Below are positions 26,081 to 34,801 of a stretch of 64,000 bases of DNA, in pieces. The stretch is from assembly GCA_963714375.1 (NCBI GenBank), contig CAVQOG010000008.1, positions 248,001-312,000 on the forward strand, given 5' to 3'. A program made the translations under genes and the position numbers. Source of the stretch: UBA5794 sp963714375. Its GTDB lineage: Bacteria > Actinomycetota > Acidimicrobiia > Spongiisociales > UBA5794. Below the pieces are notes generated by a model. The model made no database searches, was not told the DNA's origin, and saw nothing but the letters and a program-made list of their open reading frames with translations. Every line of letters begins with the position of its first letter. The stretch's first letter is position 1.

Positions 26081-26087
26081 TCAGCTT
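26074..26087. other. 14-bp palindrome shared by two convergent stop codons
   Basis: AAGCTGATCAGCTT is a perfect palindrome. Its centre supplies the TGA of the PAC2 gene on the plus strand and the TGA of the FHA gene on the minus strand, with no base between the genes. It could form a short stem in either RNA, but the U-tract is lacking. Confidence 0.6.
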
Positions 26088-26656
26088 CCGAGGATGCCGA
26101 CGAAGAGGGTGAGGACGCACAACGCTGCAGTGACGGCGATCATTGCCCACACTGACCAGGTCAAACCTTTGATCGCGGAAATCTGATCGCGGATTGCGGC
26201 GTTCAGTTCGTTGGTTTCCACAGCCGATGCGGACCTTGGCACGGTGGCTGCCACGGTGGTTGGCGCTGCCGTCCGTTGGGCCCTCGGTGCTGGCGGTGGC
26301 GCAAGGGGTGGAGAATCCGGCAGCATGAAGGCGTCGATCTCTTCTTGGACATCAACCGAGGTATCTGCGATGGGTGTAAAGGTGACAGCCTCGCCATCCG
26401 TTGGGTGTCCAAGGACGAGCGTCGTTGGACCATCGATGGTCGTTACATGGACTCGCTCACCGTTGGCAAATGTTCCGTTTCGCGAGTCCGCATCCTCAAC
26501 CTTCCACGTTGTGCCGTCGAAAGCGATCGCGGCATGCTGACGCGAAATGCCGGGGCGTGCGATTCGGATCTGGGACGCTTCCCCAGAGCCGATGAGCGCT
26601 GTCGAGCCTTCTTTCACAACGACTTCATTGCCCTGATAATTGATTTTGAGTGACAC
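26081..26656 (-). CDS. FHA-domain membrane protein
   Basis: A 191-residue protein. A forkhead-associated domain fills the N-terminal ~90 residues, with ALIGSGEASQIRI, PGISRQHAAIAF and DADSRNGTFANG, the phosphothreonine-binding signatures. A Pro/Ala-rich linker follows, then one C-terminal membrane helix (VWAMIAVTAALCVLTLFVGIL) that anchors the domain to the inner face of the membrane. It should recruit a protein phosphorylated by a Ser/Thr kinase; no kinase is in the window. The GTG at 26656 is chosen as the start. Convergent with PAC2, with no gap. Confidence 0.88.
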   Translation of the reverse strand: MSLKINYQGNEVVVKEGSTALIGSGEASQIRIARPGISRQHAAIAFDGTTWKVEDADSRNGTFANGERVHVTTIDGPTTLVLGHPTDGEAVTFTPIADTSVDVQEEIDAFMLPDSPPLAPPPAPRAQRTAAPTTVAATVPRSASAVETNELNAAIRDQISAIKGLTWSVWAMIAVTAALCVLTLFVGILGS

Positions 26657-26886
26657 GGTTGCCCTTGGAGAGTTCTTGCTGTGAGCAGGAGAATAGCGAC
26701 CGTGCGTCACGAGTTTGCATGAATCCGAGTCGGATTGCTGTGAGATTTCTCGTGGTCACGCCCGCGCATAGCGGATCGGATATCTCGCTGAGCCCGGCCG
26801 AGGCTCCGTCTCCAATAGCCAATCAGCCCGCGAGTATCTAGCCTTGGACCAGACAACACTATTTCAACAACGAGAGGATCCAACCA

Positions 26887-27537
26887 ATGAAGGTTTCCGA
26901 CATCATGACATCTGAGGTGTCAACCGTATCTGCGGACGCACCCCTCAAGGAGGCCGCCATGATCATGGTCAATGCTGGGATCAGTGGTCTCCCTGTCGTC
27001 GACGACAAGCGACACGTTGTCGGGATCATTACCGAGGCGGACTTCGTGTCGGCCGAAGCAGCGCGCTCATGGGGGCACCAACGACGGCGGCTACTGGCGA
27101 ATCTCTTTGGCGAGGCGAAGACGTCCGTTGCATCCCAGGTCTCGGATGTGATGTCGATCAATCCCCATACGATTGATCGCGGTTCGTCGGTCACAGAAGC
27201 GGCAAGGAAGATGACGGAGCTTGGTGTGAAACGTCTTCCCGTTGTCACTCCCGATGGCACGCTTGAAGGCATTGTGAGCCGCGCTGACGTGATGGGAGCG
27301 TTTGCCCGTTCAGATGATGAGCTCAAGCGAGAAATCGAGACGGAAGTGTTCGACCGAGTGATGCGGCTTCAGCCAGGCTCTGTTGATGTTGTCGTTGTTG
27401 ATGGAGTTGCATCACTGACGGGAAGAGTGGAAACCCGATCTGAGGCAAGACTTCTTTCGGAGATGGTCGTGCGAGTTGAGGGGGTTATCACCGTCGATTC
27501 CGATGTTTCCTTCGAGCACGACGACACGCGTCGATGA
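26887..27537 (+). CDS. CBS-pair protein with a BON domain
   Basis: A 216-residue protein with two CBS domains (about 1-55: VSDIMTSEVSTVSADAPLKE; about 85-137: VSDVMSINPHTIDRGSSVTE) and a BON domain at the C-terminus (about 145-210). CBS pairs bind adenosyl ligands such as AMP, ATP or SAM; BON domains associate with membranes or phospholipids. The pairing is common in actinobacteria and its role is unknown. The ATG follows GAGAGGA at 9 bp. The 230 bp upstream, between it and the FHA start, contain no recognisable gene or repeat. Confidence 0.9.
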   Translation: MKVSDIMTSEVSTVSADAPLKEAAMIMVNAGISGLPVVDDKRHVVGIITEADFVSAEAARSWGHQRRRLLANLFGEAKTSVASQVSDVMSINPHTIDRGSSVTEAARKMTELGVKRLPVVTPDGTLEGIVSRADVMGAFARSDDELKREIETEVFDRVMRLQPGSVDVVVVDGVASLTGRVETRSEARLLSEMVVRVEGVITVDSDVSFEHDDTRR

Positions 27538-27565
27538 CTCGGACGCCGAGCGCACGTAGGGCTTT

Positions 27566-27589
27566 CGTTCTGTGGTCGGGTTCCACGCG
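27566..27589 (+). repeat. Possible minimal copy of the dispersed hairpin element
   Basis: CGTTCTGTGG followed closely by CCACGCG. The left end matches the family's first 10 bases exactly, the right end matches the last 5, and GTGG/CCAC form a 4-bp stem. The body is shortened, so membership is uncertain. It lies 28 bp after the CBS-BON stop. Confidence 0.35.
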
Positions 27590-27645
27590 CAGATTCTGGA
27601 AGAAAACCGGAAAATTCTTGGAAATCGGGAATTATCCCTAACCTC

Positions 27646-27966
27646 ATGTGCGTTATAGGGATTCGCGGAGAGAAAGGCGGGGCTTTGCTGACTTTGAGTG
27701 ATGTCATGTGGGAGCCAGACACTGACTGGCGCAAAGACGCGGCATGCACAGGTGTTGACAGCGGCGTGTTCTTCCCCGTCCTCGAGGATGCGGTTGCTTC
27801 CGAAAAGGCAAAAGAGATCTGTGCAGCCTGTCCCGCACAGGAAGCATGCCTTCAATATGCGTTGAGCACGAATCAGGCAGCAGGCGTCTGGGGTGGCCTC
27901 GACGCCAATGAGCGGCGAAGACTGCGTCGGAGACTCAGAGACCGTGAGCGCCGGAAGGCGTCATAG
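27646..27966 (+). CDS. WhiB-family transcriptional regulator
   Basis: A 106-residue WhiB-like protein. Four Cys that bind a 4Fe-4S cluster are Cys34 (DAACTG), Cys59, Cys62 and Cys68 (CAACPAQEAC). The GVWGG turn follows and then a basic helix rich in Arg that contacts DNA (NERRRLRRRLRDRERRK). WhiB proteins are restricted to actinobacteria and their phages and act with sigma factors. The start may be this ATG, or lie further in: a TTG preceded by GGCGGGG, or the ATG at 27706 (MWEPDTDWRKD). Upstream there is no convincing promoter. A strong hairpin terminator follows. Confidence 0.92.
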   Translation: MCVIGIRGEKGGALLTLSDVMWEPDTDWRKDAACTGVDSGVFFPVLEDAVASEKAKEICAACPAQEACLQYALSTNQAAGVWGGLDANERRRLRRRLRDRERRKAS

Positions 27967-28014
27967 GACTCATCTGCCAGATTGCGGAGAACGGCCGTGA
28001 GAAACGGCCTCAGA

Positions 28015-28050
28015 GCAAGAAGGGACCGCCCCACCCGGTCCCTTCTTTGC
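28015..28050 (+). terminator. Rho-independent terminator after whiB
   Basis: GCAAGAAGGGACCG and CGGTCCCTTCTTTGC form a stem of at least 12 bp around a 7-base loop (CCCCACC), followed by a short T-rich stretch (TTCTTT, part of the stem). It sits 48 bp after the WhiB stop and before the next gene's ribosome binding site. A second, smaller inverted repeat (ACGGCC...) precedes it. Confidence 0.8.
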
Positions 28051-28103
28051 GTGTCGATCGATGAGGACACGATGGTACGGTTCCGACTCGAAAGGTAGCC
28101 TCC

Positions 28104-29543
28104 ATGCGTTCGTGGTTCATCTCTGTGGTCGTGTTTACGGCCGCTGCCGCAGTCCTCGTACTTGAGACTGTTGCCGGACGCATCCTTGCTCCATACGTCG
28201 GAGTGACCCTGCAATCGTTTACGGCGATCATCGGTACCGTGCTCGCTGCGATTGCCTTGGGCGCTTGGGCTGGCGGTCGGATAGCGGATCACTCGGATGC
28301 GAGGTACGCTCTCGGGCCGATCCTTGCCGTGGGCGGAGTGCTCGCCGTTGTCTCTCCCTCGATTGTCTACCTCGTCGGGCCGGAACTGGTTGGGGCATCA
28401 GCACCGACGGCGGTTGTTCTCGCGGCCATCGGCTTCTTCGCGCCGGCCGCCGTGCTTTCGATGGTCACACCGCTTGCGGCGAAGATCCAGCTCACGGATC
28501 TCGAGTCGACGGGTTCTGTTGTCGGGTCTCTTTCAGCGATCGGAACGGCTGGAGCCCTGTTCGGTACGTTCGTCACGGGGTTTGTCCTTATAGCGGCACT
28601 CCCGTCTCGTCCCATTACCTGGGCGGTGGGTGGAGTATTGATCGCTCTCGCCTTGATCGTCGCCGTCCCAGCAAGCCGGCGATGGGTGTTTGTTGCGAGT
28701 GTTGCCCTCGTACTCGCAGTACTGGGGTCCGCGGCGATAGCGGACGAATGCGAAACGGAGTCGGCCTACTACTGCGTGAAGGTGGTCCAGGATCCGACCC
28801 GTGAGACGGGCAGAACACTCATCCTTGACACCGCCCAACACTCCTATGTCGACATTGCCGATCCCACGTACCTTGGATTCCGCTACGCACGGCTGTTCGC
28901 CTCAATTATCGAGATCCAAACTGGGGGTGCCGAAATCGATGCGCTGTTTGTCGGTGGCGGCGGCTTCACGATCCCTCGGTACCTCCAGGCAACTCAGGGT
29001 GGAAGCTCAACCGTGCTTGAGCTTGACCCGACACTGGTAACTGTTGCCGAGCAACGTCTTGGACTGGTCAAGGACGATTGGCTCCGAATTGAGATCGGGG
29101 ATGCACGTTTGACGTTGCGTCGCGAGATACCCGGATCGTTCGATGTGATCGTTGGCGACGCCTTCTCGAGTCTGTCGGTTCCGTGGCACCTCACCACCCA
29201 GCAGTTCCTCGAAGAAGTGCGTGACAAGCTCGATGCCGATGGGCTGTACATCATGAACGTGATCGATCGAGAATCCGCACGGTTCGTGCATGCCGAAATC
29301 CAGACCCTCGCGAAGGTCTTTCCGCATGTTGCCGTTGCGGCGCCGCCGGATTATCTCACGCTCGTGGACGCAGGCAACTATGTGCTGGTTGGATCGATGA
29401 AACCACTCGACGCCCAAGCACTCCGAGGGAGGCTTCCCGATGGCGAGACGATTCTGATCGACGCGGAGGCGACCGCATGGTCAAGCGGCGGTCTGGTTCT
29501 CACCGACGAGTTCGCCCCAACGGACCAGCTGTTCCGGGAGTAG
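28104..29543 (+). CDS. Membrane protein with C-terminal spermidine-synthase-like domain
   Basis: A 479-residue fused protein. The N-terminal ~210 residues contain about seven membrane helices (for example VLVLETVAGRILAPYVGV near the start). The C-terminal ~250 residues resemble the methyltransferase-like fold of spermidine synthases, with ALFVGGGGFTIPRYL as the nucleotide-binding motif and DVIVGDAFSSLSVPWHLTT. The family is annotated as fused MFS/spermidine synthase. Polyamine synthesis is not proven, since the membrane part suggests a different substrate. Preceded by a good AAAGGT ribosome site. Convergent with the cyclophilin gene. Confidence 0.85.
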   Translation: MRSWFISVVVFTAAAAVLVLETVAGRILAPYVGVTLQSFTAIIGTVLAAIALGAWAGGRIADHSDARYALGPILAVGGVLAVVSPSIVYLVGPELVGASAPTAVVLAAIGFFAPAAVLSMVTPLAAKIQLTDLESTGSVVGSLSAIGTAGALFGTFVTGFVLIAALPSRPITWAVGGVLIALALIVAVPASRRWVFVASVALVLAVLGSAAIADECETESAYYCVKVVQDPTRETGRTLILDTAQHSYVDIADPTYLGFRYARLFASIIEIQTGGAEIDALFVGGGGFTIPRYLQATQGGSSTVLELDPTLVTVAEQRLGLVKDDWLRIEIGDARLTLRREIPGSFDVIVGDAFSSLSVPWHLTTQQFLEEVRDKLDADGLYIMNVIDRESARFVHAEIQTLAKVFPHVAVAAPPDYLTLVDAGNYVLVGSMKPLDAQALRGRLPDGETILIDAEATAWSSGGLVLTDEFAPTDQLFRE

Positions 29544-29553
29544 GACCGAACTC

Positions 29554-29631
29554 CGATTACCGATTACCGATTGCCGATTACCGACCCAGAACAGACGGTG
29601 ATCATCGGTCATCGGTGGTCGGTTATCGGAC
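29554..29631. repeat. Heptad repeat region (ATTACCG and CGGTCAT words)
   Basis: CGATTACCGATTACCGATTGCCGATTACCG is followed after 17 bases by CATCGGTCATCGGTGGTCGG: two 7-bp words on opposite strands. It fills the gap between the convergent synthase-like and cyclophilin genes. Confidence 0.75.
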
Positions 29632-29633
29632 TC

Positions 29634-30146
29634 TCAGGATTCCGTAATCGTCACGCTGTTGATCGTGACGGGGGCAACGGGCTTGTCCTGCATCCCCGTT
29701 GCTGCGGTTGCGATCTGATCGACGATCTCGATACCCGCCGTGACCTGACCGAAGATCGAATACTGGTTCGGCAAGCCGTAGTCGGCGTGCATGATGAAGA
29801 ACTGGGATCCATTGGTGTTCGGACCCGAGTTCGCCATGGCGACCGTTCCTCGCATATAGGACGACTTGGAATGGCCGAGTTCGTCACGGAACTTGTAGCC
29901 GGGCCCGCCTGTCCCGGTTCCCGTCGGGTCTCCACCCTGGATCATGAAGCCCTTGATGGTGCGATGGAAGATCACGTTGTCATAGAAGCCGTCGTTTGCA
30001 AGAAAAACGAAGTTGTTGACGGTTTGGGGTGCATCGGCAGCGTGGAGCTCGAACGAGATGTCACCTGCTGAGGTGTGCAGGGTTGCGGTGTACGTCGTGT
30101 CGAGGTCGATCGTGAGATCTGGTGCGGCGTTGTAATGGTTGGCCAT
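29634..30146 (-). CDS. ppi: Peptidyl-prolyl cis-trans isomerase, cyclophilin type
   Basis: A 170-residue cyclophilin that isomerises Xaa-Pro bonds in the cytoplasm; there is no signal peptide. Recognised parts are NFVFLANDGFYDNVIFHR, IKGFMIQGGDP, GTVAMANSGPNTNGSQFFIM and SIFGQVTAGIEIVDQI, so the catalytic Arg and Phe (FHR, QFF) are kept. Length is standard for the single-domain type. The ATG at 30146 follows GGAG at 6 bp. Confidence 0.95.
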   Translation of the reverse strand: MANHYNAAPDLTIDLDTTYTATLHTSAGDISFELHAADAPQTVNNFVFLANDGFYDNVIFHRTIKGFMIQGGDPTGTGTGGPGYKFRDELGHSKSSYMRGTVAMANSGPNTNGSQFFIMHADYGLPNQYSIFGQVTAGIEIVDQIATAATGMQDKPVAPVTINSVTITES

Positions 30147-30224
30147 GGTCGTCTCCGGGTCGCTGAGTGTGCGGCGCAACGATAGGGGAGGCTGTGAATC
30201 TGACCGACGACGAGATCGAGACCT

Positions 30225-30276
30225 CGTTCTGTGGGCTCCAGCGGACATCTTTGTCCAACGGAGCCCTGGGTACGCG
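30225..30276 (+). repeat. Dispersed hairpin element, copy 4
   Basis: CGTTCTGTGGGCTCC ... GGAGCCCTGGGTACGCG. The arms GGGCTCC and GGAGCCC pair perfectly, and within them GGACA and TTGTCC form a second stem (GGACATCTTTGTCC). It lies 9 bp after the helicase stop and upstream of the cyclophilin gene. Confidence 0.85.
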
Positions 30277-30284
30277 AATTCGGG

Positions 30285-31520
30285 CTAGAAACCGCCGCGT
30301 TTGCGCTTCTTGAGCGACTTGGCGCTGAAAGGGACCTCATCGGGTGGAGGTTCCCACTCTGCAAGGTGGGCGAGGCGGTCGTCGTTGGAGAACATCTTGA
30401 CGATCGGGATGTTGAGGTTCGCTCTGCGCTGAATACCGAGAACTTCGTTGACCTGGTCCCATTCGACCAATGTCACAACAAGACCGGACTCACCTGCTCG
30501 TGCCGTTCTCCCGCTTCGATGGAGATAGGTCTTGGGATCGTCGGGTGGGTCATAGTGGATGACAACATCCACGCCATCGATATGAAGACCGCGTGCAGCA
30601 ACATTGGTCGCAACAAGCACGGCGACCTTTCCGTCTGAGAATCGCTGGAGGGAGCGTTCACGTTTAACTTGTGGCAGGTCACCGTGAATCGGCGCAGCTG
30701 CAATGCCGAGCTCCTTGAGGTCTCCGGCCAGTCTGTCTGCCCCAGCCTTTGTCCGCGAAAACGCGAGTACCCGGCCATTGTGGCGAGAGATCTCTGCCAC
30801 AACCTTCGATTTGTCCATGAAATGCACCTTCAAGAACCGGTGCTCCATGGAGTCGACCGTGTCGTTGTCCGATTCAACCGCATGCTCGATGGGGTTGTTC
30901 ATGTACCGATCGATGAGTTCCGTGACTTGGTGGTCGAGCGTGGCCGAGAACAGGAAGGTCTGTCGTTCTTCGGGGAGCTGGGCCATGATGCGCCGCACCT
31001 GGGGCATGAACCCCATGTCCGCCATCTGGTCTGCCTCGTCGATGGTGACGATCGAGATGTCAGAAGGGATGAGTGCCTTCCGTTCCAGAAGATCGATGAG
31101 TCTTCCCGGTGTTGCGATCGCAATCGAGGCTCCCGCTGCAAGCGCGTCGATCTGTGGCCCCATCGGTGCGCCGCCGTACACAGCAACCGCGGTCAGGTGT
31201 TTGGCCTCAAGAAGTGGTGCGAGTGTCTTCGTCACCTGGTTGGCGAGCTCGCGTGTCGGAACGAGAATGAGACCCTGAGGACGTTTGGCAGAGGCAACCC
31301 CGACGTGCGCCAGCATGGGGATGCCGAATGCAAGCGTTTTTCCAGAACCCGTCTCGGCCTTGCCCGTGATGTCCTTGCCTGCGAACGCATCAGGAAGAGT
31401 CATTTCCTGGATGGGGAATGGGTTTGTGATGCCTTGGCTTGTCAAGACGTCGGTGATGGCCTGCTCCACGCCAAGATCGGCGAAGGTGCTCTGGTCGGCT
31501 GAAATTGCAGTTTCTGGCAT
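30285..31520 (-). CDS. DEAD-box ATP-dependent RNA helicase
   Basis: About 411 residues. The helicase motifs appear in order: Q-motif (FADLGV...NPFPIQ), Walker A AETGSGKT, PTRELANQ, ATPGRL, DEAD box VTIDEADQM, SAT, the C-domain ATNVAARGLHI and HRSGRTARA. The tail is short and basic (SLKKRKRGGF). It unwinds RNA duplexes in ribosome assembly or mRNA decay. The start ATG at 31520 is chosen from family length; 31553 is an alternative, and neither has a clear ribosome site. The 76-bp gap on the other side contains no gene. Confidence 0.93.
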   Translation of the reverse strand: MPETAISADQSTFADLGVEQAITDVLTSQGITNPFPIQEMTLPDAFAGKDITGKAETGSGKTLAFGIPMLAHVGVASAKRPQGLILVPTRELANQVTKTLAPLLEAKHLTAVAVYGGAPMGPQIDALAAGASIAIATPGRLIDLLERKALIPSDISIVTIDEADQMADMGFMPQVRRIMAQLPEERQTFLFSATLDHQVTELIDRYMNNPIEHAVESDNDTVDSMEHRFLKVHFMDKSKVVAEISRHNGRVLAFSRTKAGADRLAGDLKELGIAAAPIHGDLPQVKRERSLQRFSDGKVAVLVATNVAARGLHIDGVDVVIHYDPPDDPKTYLHRSGRTARAGESGLVVTLVEWDQVNEVLGIQRRANLNIPIVKMFSNDDRLAHLAEWEPPPDEVPFSAKSLKKRKRGGF

Positions 31521-31597
31521 CAAGGGAGGGCGGATAGGAGGTGTGCCCTTCATGTGAAGGTAGCCGTGATGGCGCGGTACCACGCGGATACCACCAA

Positions 31598-32401
31598 CTA
31601 TGGCCTCACCGATCTGGGACCAAGAGCTCTCCCGTGACGGCGTCCGATCCCATACGCCGCAACGGCAACAAGGGTTGCTCCCGTTGCAGCGGTGGTTCGC
31701 TTGACCACCTTCTTGCGCGTTCGTGAGAACTCGACGATGGGCCAGCCGCGGTGGAGGGCGATGGCTTCGAGTGCCCTGTCTGGGTTGACGGCGACTGGAT
31801 GTCCGACAGCTTCGAGCATCGGGAGATCGCCAGCTGAATCCGTGTAGGCATATGAACGGGATAGGTCGTAGTCCTTCTCGGCAGCGATCTTTTCGATCGC
31901 ATGCGCCTTTCCCTCGCCGTAACAGAACGGTTCGGCGAGTTCACCGGTGTAGATGCCGTCGCGCACTTCGGCAACCGTGCCGAGACCACCGGTCATCGCC
32001 ATTTCGGATGCGAAGCGGCTCACGATCTCAACCGGCGACGCTGAGATGATGTAGGTGTCACGCCTGGCGTCCCTGTGGAGGTCGATGAGCCCACGTGTTT
32101 CCCGTCTGACATCGTGGAGCAGCCTCGGGATGATCTCATCGGCGAGATCGACAAGGGTTTGGGACTCGGTACCTTCAATGGCGCCGAGAATCCTGCCCTT
32201 TACGGCTTCTGTCTTGTCATCGGATGCTCCCGCCAACTGGAAAGCCACCGCATTGAACAGGTCGCCCACGAGCTGTGCAGTGGGAACGTAACCGTTGCGG
32301 TACGCGACCCACCCGAACACAAAGACCGAGCTCCCGCCGATGATCGTGCGATCCAGGTCAAAGAAGGCAGCTGCCCGTGTTTCTTCTGGGCTTGCGGTCA
32401 C
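31598..32401 (-). CDS. HAD-superfamily hydrolase (HAD-IB, SerB-like)
   Basis: About 267 residues. The nucleophile motif is FFDLDRTIIGGSSV near residues 13-26, motif II is in YIISASPVEIV, motif III in GEGKAHAIEKI and motif IV in YAYTDSAGDLPML. The order and the alpha-helical cap fit subfamily IB, where phosphoserine phosphatase and CicA belong. The substrate is unknown. After the core is a C-terminal hydrophobic stretch (TTAATGATLVAVAAYGIG), a possible membrane anchor. The start codon overlaps the stop of the dehydrogenase (GTGA), so translation is coupled. Confidence 0.88.
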   Translation of the reverse strand: MTASPEETRAAAFFDLDRTIIGGSSVFVFGWVAYRNGYVPTAQLVGDLFNAVAFQLAGASDDKTEAVKGRILGAIEGTESQTLVDLADEIIPRLLHDVRRETRGLIDLHRDARRDTYIISASPVEIVSRFASEMAMTGGLGTVAEVRDGIYTGELAEPFCYGEGKAHAIEKIAAEKDYDLSRSYAYTDSAGDLPMLEAVGHPVAVNPDRALEAIALHRGWPIVEFSRTRKKVVKRTTAATGATLVAVAAYGIGRRHGRALGPRSVRP

Positions 32402-34167
32402 CGAGCGGCTCCGATGAGATCGTCCTCGATCGCATAGAGCAGGCTGTCGCCGCTGGTCGCAGGAGTAGCCAATCCGTGCACCCTGCAGAGCAGATTCGTT
32501 GCATAGAACTGGGCAGTGGCAACCTTTGCTGCCATCCATGCATCATCACGTGCGTTTTTGTGTGCGACTATGGCTTGGCGGGCGAGGTAGTACCCACCAC
32601 ACAGCGTTCCGAACATCTCAAGGTACGGAGTTGCGCCGGCCATCCTGTCGCTCGGGGTCTCGAGTCCGTTGATGAATTCGGTTGTTTCCCTGACCACTGT
32701 GAGAGCTTCGCCGAGTGCAACACGGATATCCGCGAGATCGGGAATGGCTGCAAGGTCGGTATCGAGCAAGGCGATCTCGTCGAGGAACCCAGCGACAACT
32801 GCGCCGTTTCCCATCGGGAGTTTCCTCATCACGAGATCAATGGCTTGGATGCCGTTCGTTCCCTCGTAGATCGGCATGATCCTCGCATCGCGGTAGTACT
32901 GAGCAGCCCCCGTTTCCTCGATGAAGCCCATCCCTCCGTGAACCTGAATCCCGATGGATGCGACTTCGACACCACGATCGGTGCACCAAGCCTTTGCAAC
33001 GGGCGTCAGGAGGGCGATTCGGTTGCTTGCGGTCTCGCGCTCGGCCTCCGACGTCGCATGGGCCTTCCGGTCCCCACTCGCCATCGCGTCGTAGATCAAT
33101 GCACGCATCGCCTCGGTGTATGCCTTCATCGTCATGAGCATCCGTCGCACGTCCGCGTGGTCGATGATGGCGTTTGGCACATCGGATCCGAGGGACACAC
33201 CCTGCCTACGATCCTTGGCAAACGCTGCGGCGTGCTGATAGGCCCGGTCTGCGATTGCAAGCCCTTCGAGTCCGACTTCAAGGCGCGCCTGGTTCATCAT
33301 GGTGAACATGTACCGCATGCCACGGTTCTCTTCTCCCACGAGGTAGGCGGTTGCGTCGTTGAACGAGAGCACACATGTCGGAGAACCGTGAATACCGAGT
33401 TTGTGCTCGATCGACACGGTTTCGACCGAGTTGCGTTCTCCGAGAGACCCGTCTGCGTTGACCAGGTACTTCGGGATGATGAACATCGATATCCCCTTGG
33501 TGCCAGCCGGAGCGCCCGGCGTTCTGGCAAGGACAAGGTGGACGATGTTGTCAGCAAGGTCGTGATCTCCCCACGTGATGAAGATCTTGGTGCCATTGAC
33601 GCTCCACGTTCCATCGTCATTCGGCAACGCCTTCGTTCGGAGTGCACCGACATCTGAGCCAGCCTCCGGCTCGGTGAGCACCATTGTGCCCGTCCATTCG
33701 CAGCTGATCAGTTTTTCGAGATACAGGTCACGTTGCTCGTCGGTTCCATGGCTCTCGAGAAGCGAGATAGCGCTTCCGGTGAGCATTGGGGCGAGCGAGA
33801 ATGCAATGTTCGCTGCCGTCATCATCTCGGAAATCGATGCTCCGATCGCCTTGGGGAAGCCGTGCCCACCGAAGTCGGGAGCGCCGGTGGCCGCCGTCCA
33901 TCCAGATTCTCGGAGTTTGTTCCACACGGGTTTGAATTCGTCAGGTGTGGTGACAACGCCATCAGCGAAGGTGGCGCCGATCTCGTCACCCACTGTGTTC
34001 GTCGGGGCAAAGACTTCGCCAAAGAACCGACCGGCCTCGTCGAGGAGCCCCTCGACGATCTCAGGATCCACGTGGTCAAAGGCAGGGAGTGCGGCGATCG
34101 AATCGATGTCGGCAATCGTGTCGAGGACGAACGCCATGTCGCGTACGGGAGGTGTGTAGTCGCTCAT
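32398..34167 (-). CDS. Acyl-CoA dehydrogenase, second paralogue
   Basis: A 589-residue acyl-CoA dehydrogenase. FAD motifs TMVLTEPEAGSDVG and IFITWGDHDLADN are present and the catalytic Glu is Glu435 (YEGTNGIQAID). Like the enzyme at 3812 it has N- and C-terminal extensions, and the two share long stretches (for example GSLGERN). The start ATG at 34167 opens with MSDYTPPVRDMAFVLDT, as in related enzymes. Coupled to the HAD gene by a 4-bp overlap. It is divergent from the FKBP gene at 34275 with about 107 bp between the start codons. Confidence 0.94.
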   Translation of the reverse strand: MSDYTPPVRDMAFVLDTIADIDSIAALPAFDHVDPEIVEGLLDEAGRFFGEVFAPTNTVGDEIGATFADGVVTTPDEFKPVWNKLRESGWTAATGAPDFGGHGFPKAIGASISEMMTAANIAFSLAPMLTGSAISLLESHGTDEQRDLYLEKLISCEWTGTMVLTEPEAGSDVGALRTKALPNDDGTWSVNGTKIFITWGDHDLADNIVHLVLARTPGAPAGTKGISMFIIPKYLVNADGSLGERNSVETVSIEHKLGIHGSPTCVLSFNDATAYLVGEENRGMRYMFTMMNQARLEVGLEGLAIADRAYQHAAAFAKDRRQGVSLGSDVPNAIIDHADVRRMLMTMKAYTEAMRALIYDAMASGDRKAHATSEAERETASNRIALLTPVAKAWCTDRGVEVASIGIQVHGGMGFIEETGAAQYYRDARIMPIYEGTNGIQAIDLVMRKLPMGNGAVVAGFLDEIALLDTDLAAIPDLADIRVALGEALTVVRETTEFINGLETPSDRMAGATPYLEMFGTLCGGYYLARQAIVAHKNARDDAWMAAKVATAQFYATNLLCRVHGLATPATSGDSLLYAIEDDLIGAAR

Positions 34168-34274
34168 AGGGCGATGATACCGTGCGCGATCACACGCCCA
34201 TCGGGCCGATGGATGACGCCGACGGTTGCTTCGATTCGTTCCTAGCATCGCACGAACAGCCCAGGAGTCACACC

Positions 34275-34787
34275 ATTTTCAAGCGTCTACTCATCCTCAC
34301 CATTCCGCTCGTGCTCATCGTTGCGGGTTGCTCCAGTTCGTCGTCAGACGAGGGAAGTTCAGGTTCTATGACAATCCAAGACGGAGACATGGTTGAGCTT
34401 CACTATGTGTTGACGCTCGAAGACGGCACGAAGGTTGATTCCTCCCGCGATCGGGGGACTCCCTTCTCGTTCACCGTCGGATCTGGGCAGGTCATTGCGG
34501 GGTTCGACATCGCAGTGAAGGGACTCTCCGTTGGTGACGTCAAGATCACCGAGATCCAGCCAGCCGATGGATATGGGGAGTGGGATGAGACCCGTGTCCT
34601 CGAACTGCCGATCGCACCGAGTCAGTCTGACGTGGCTGTCGGTGACCAGGTGTTTCTCAGCACCGGCCAGCCGGTAACGATCATCGCGATCGAGGGCGAA
34701 ACAGCGACCGTTGACGCCAACCACGAGCTCGCAGGCAAGGTGCTGACGTTCGAGATCGAGATCCTGGGAGTAACAAGGCCGGAGTGA
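34275..34787 (+). CDS. FKBP-type peptidyl-prolyl isomerase lipoprotein, probable AUU start
   Basis: A 170-residue protein. From an ATT at 34275 the translation opens (M)FKRLLILTIPLVLIVAGCS, a textbook lipoprotein signal with the lipidated Cys at residue 19. A Ser-rich linker follows, then a FKBP domain with GDMVELHYVLTLEDGTKVDS, FTVGSGQVIAGFD and LSVGDVKITEI. It keeps the SlyD-like insert flap and should be anchored outside the membrane. An AGGAG lies 7 bp upstream of ATT, which is ideal spacing. The only other in-frame starts are a GTG at 34182 and an ATG at 34209, both far upstream with no ribosome site and running through the divergent gene's promoter region. Confidence 0.82.
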   Translation: MFKRLLILTIPLVLIVAGCSSSSSDEGSSGSMTIQDGDMVELHYVLTLEDGTKVDSSRDRGTPFSFTVGSGQVIAGFDIAVKGLSVGDVKITEIQPADGYGEWDETRVLELPIAPSQSDVAVGDQVFLSTGQPVTIIAIEGETATVDANHELAGKVLTFEIEILGVTRPE

Positions 34788-34801
34788 GCCCTTCGGCCTC
34801 G

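Noticed and set aside
34182..34274. GTG at 34182 or ATG at 34209 as the FKBP start
   Set aside because: They would put a 31- or 22-residue hydrophilic leader before a perfect lipoprotein signal and have no ribosome site; the GTG is only 15 bp from the divergent gene's start.
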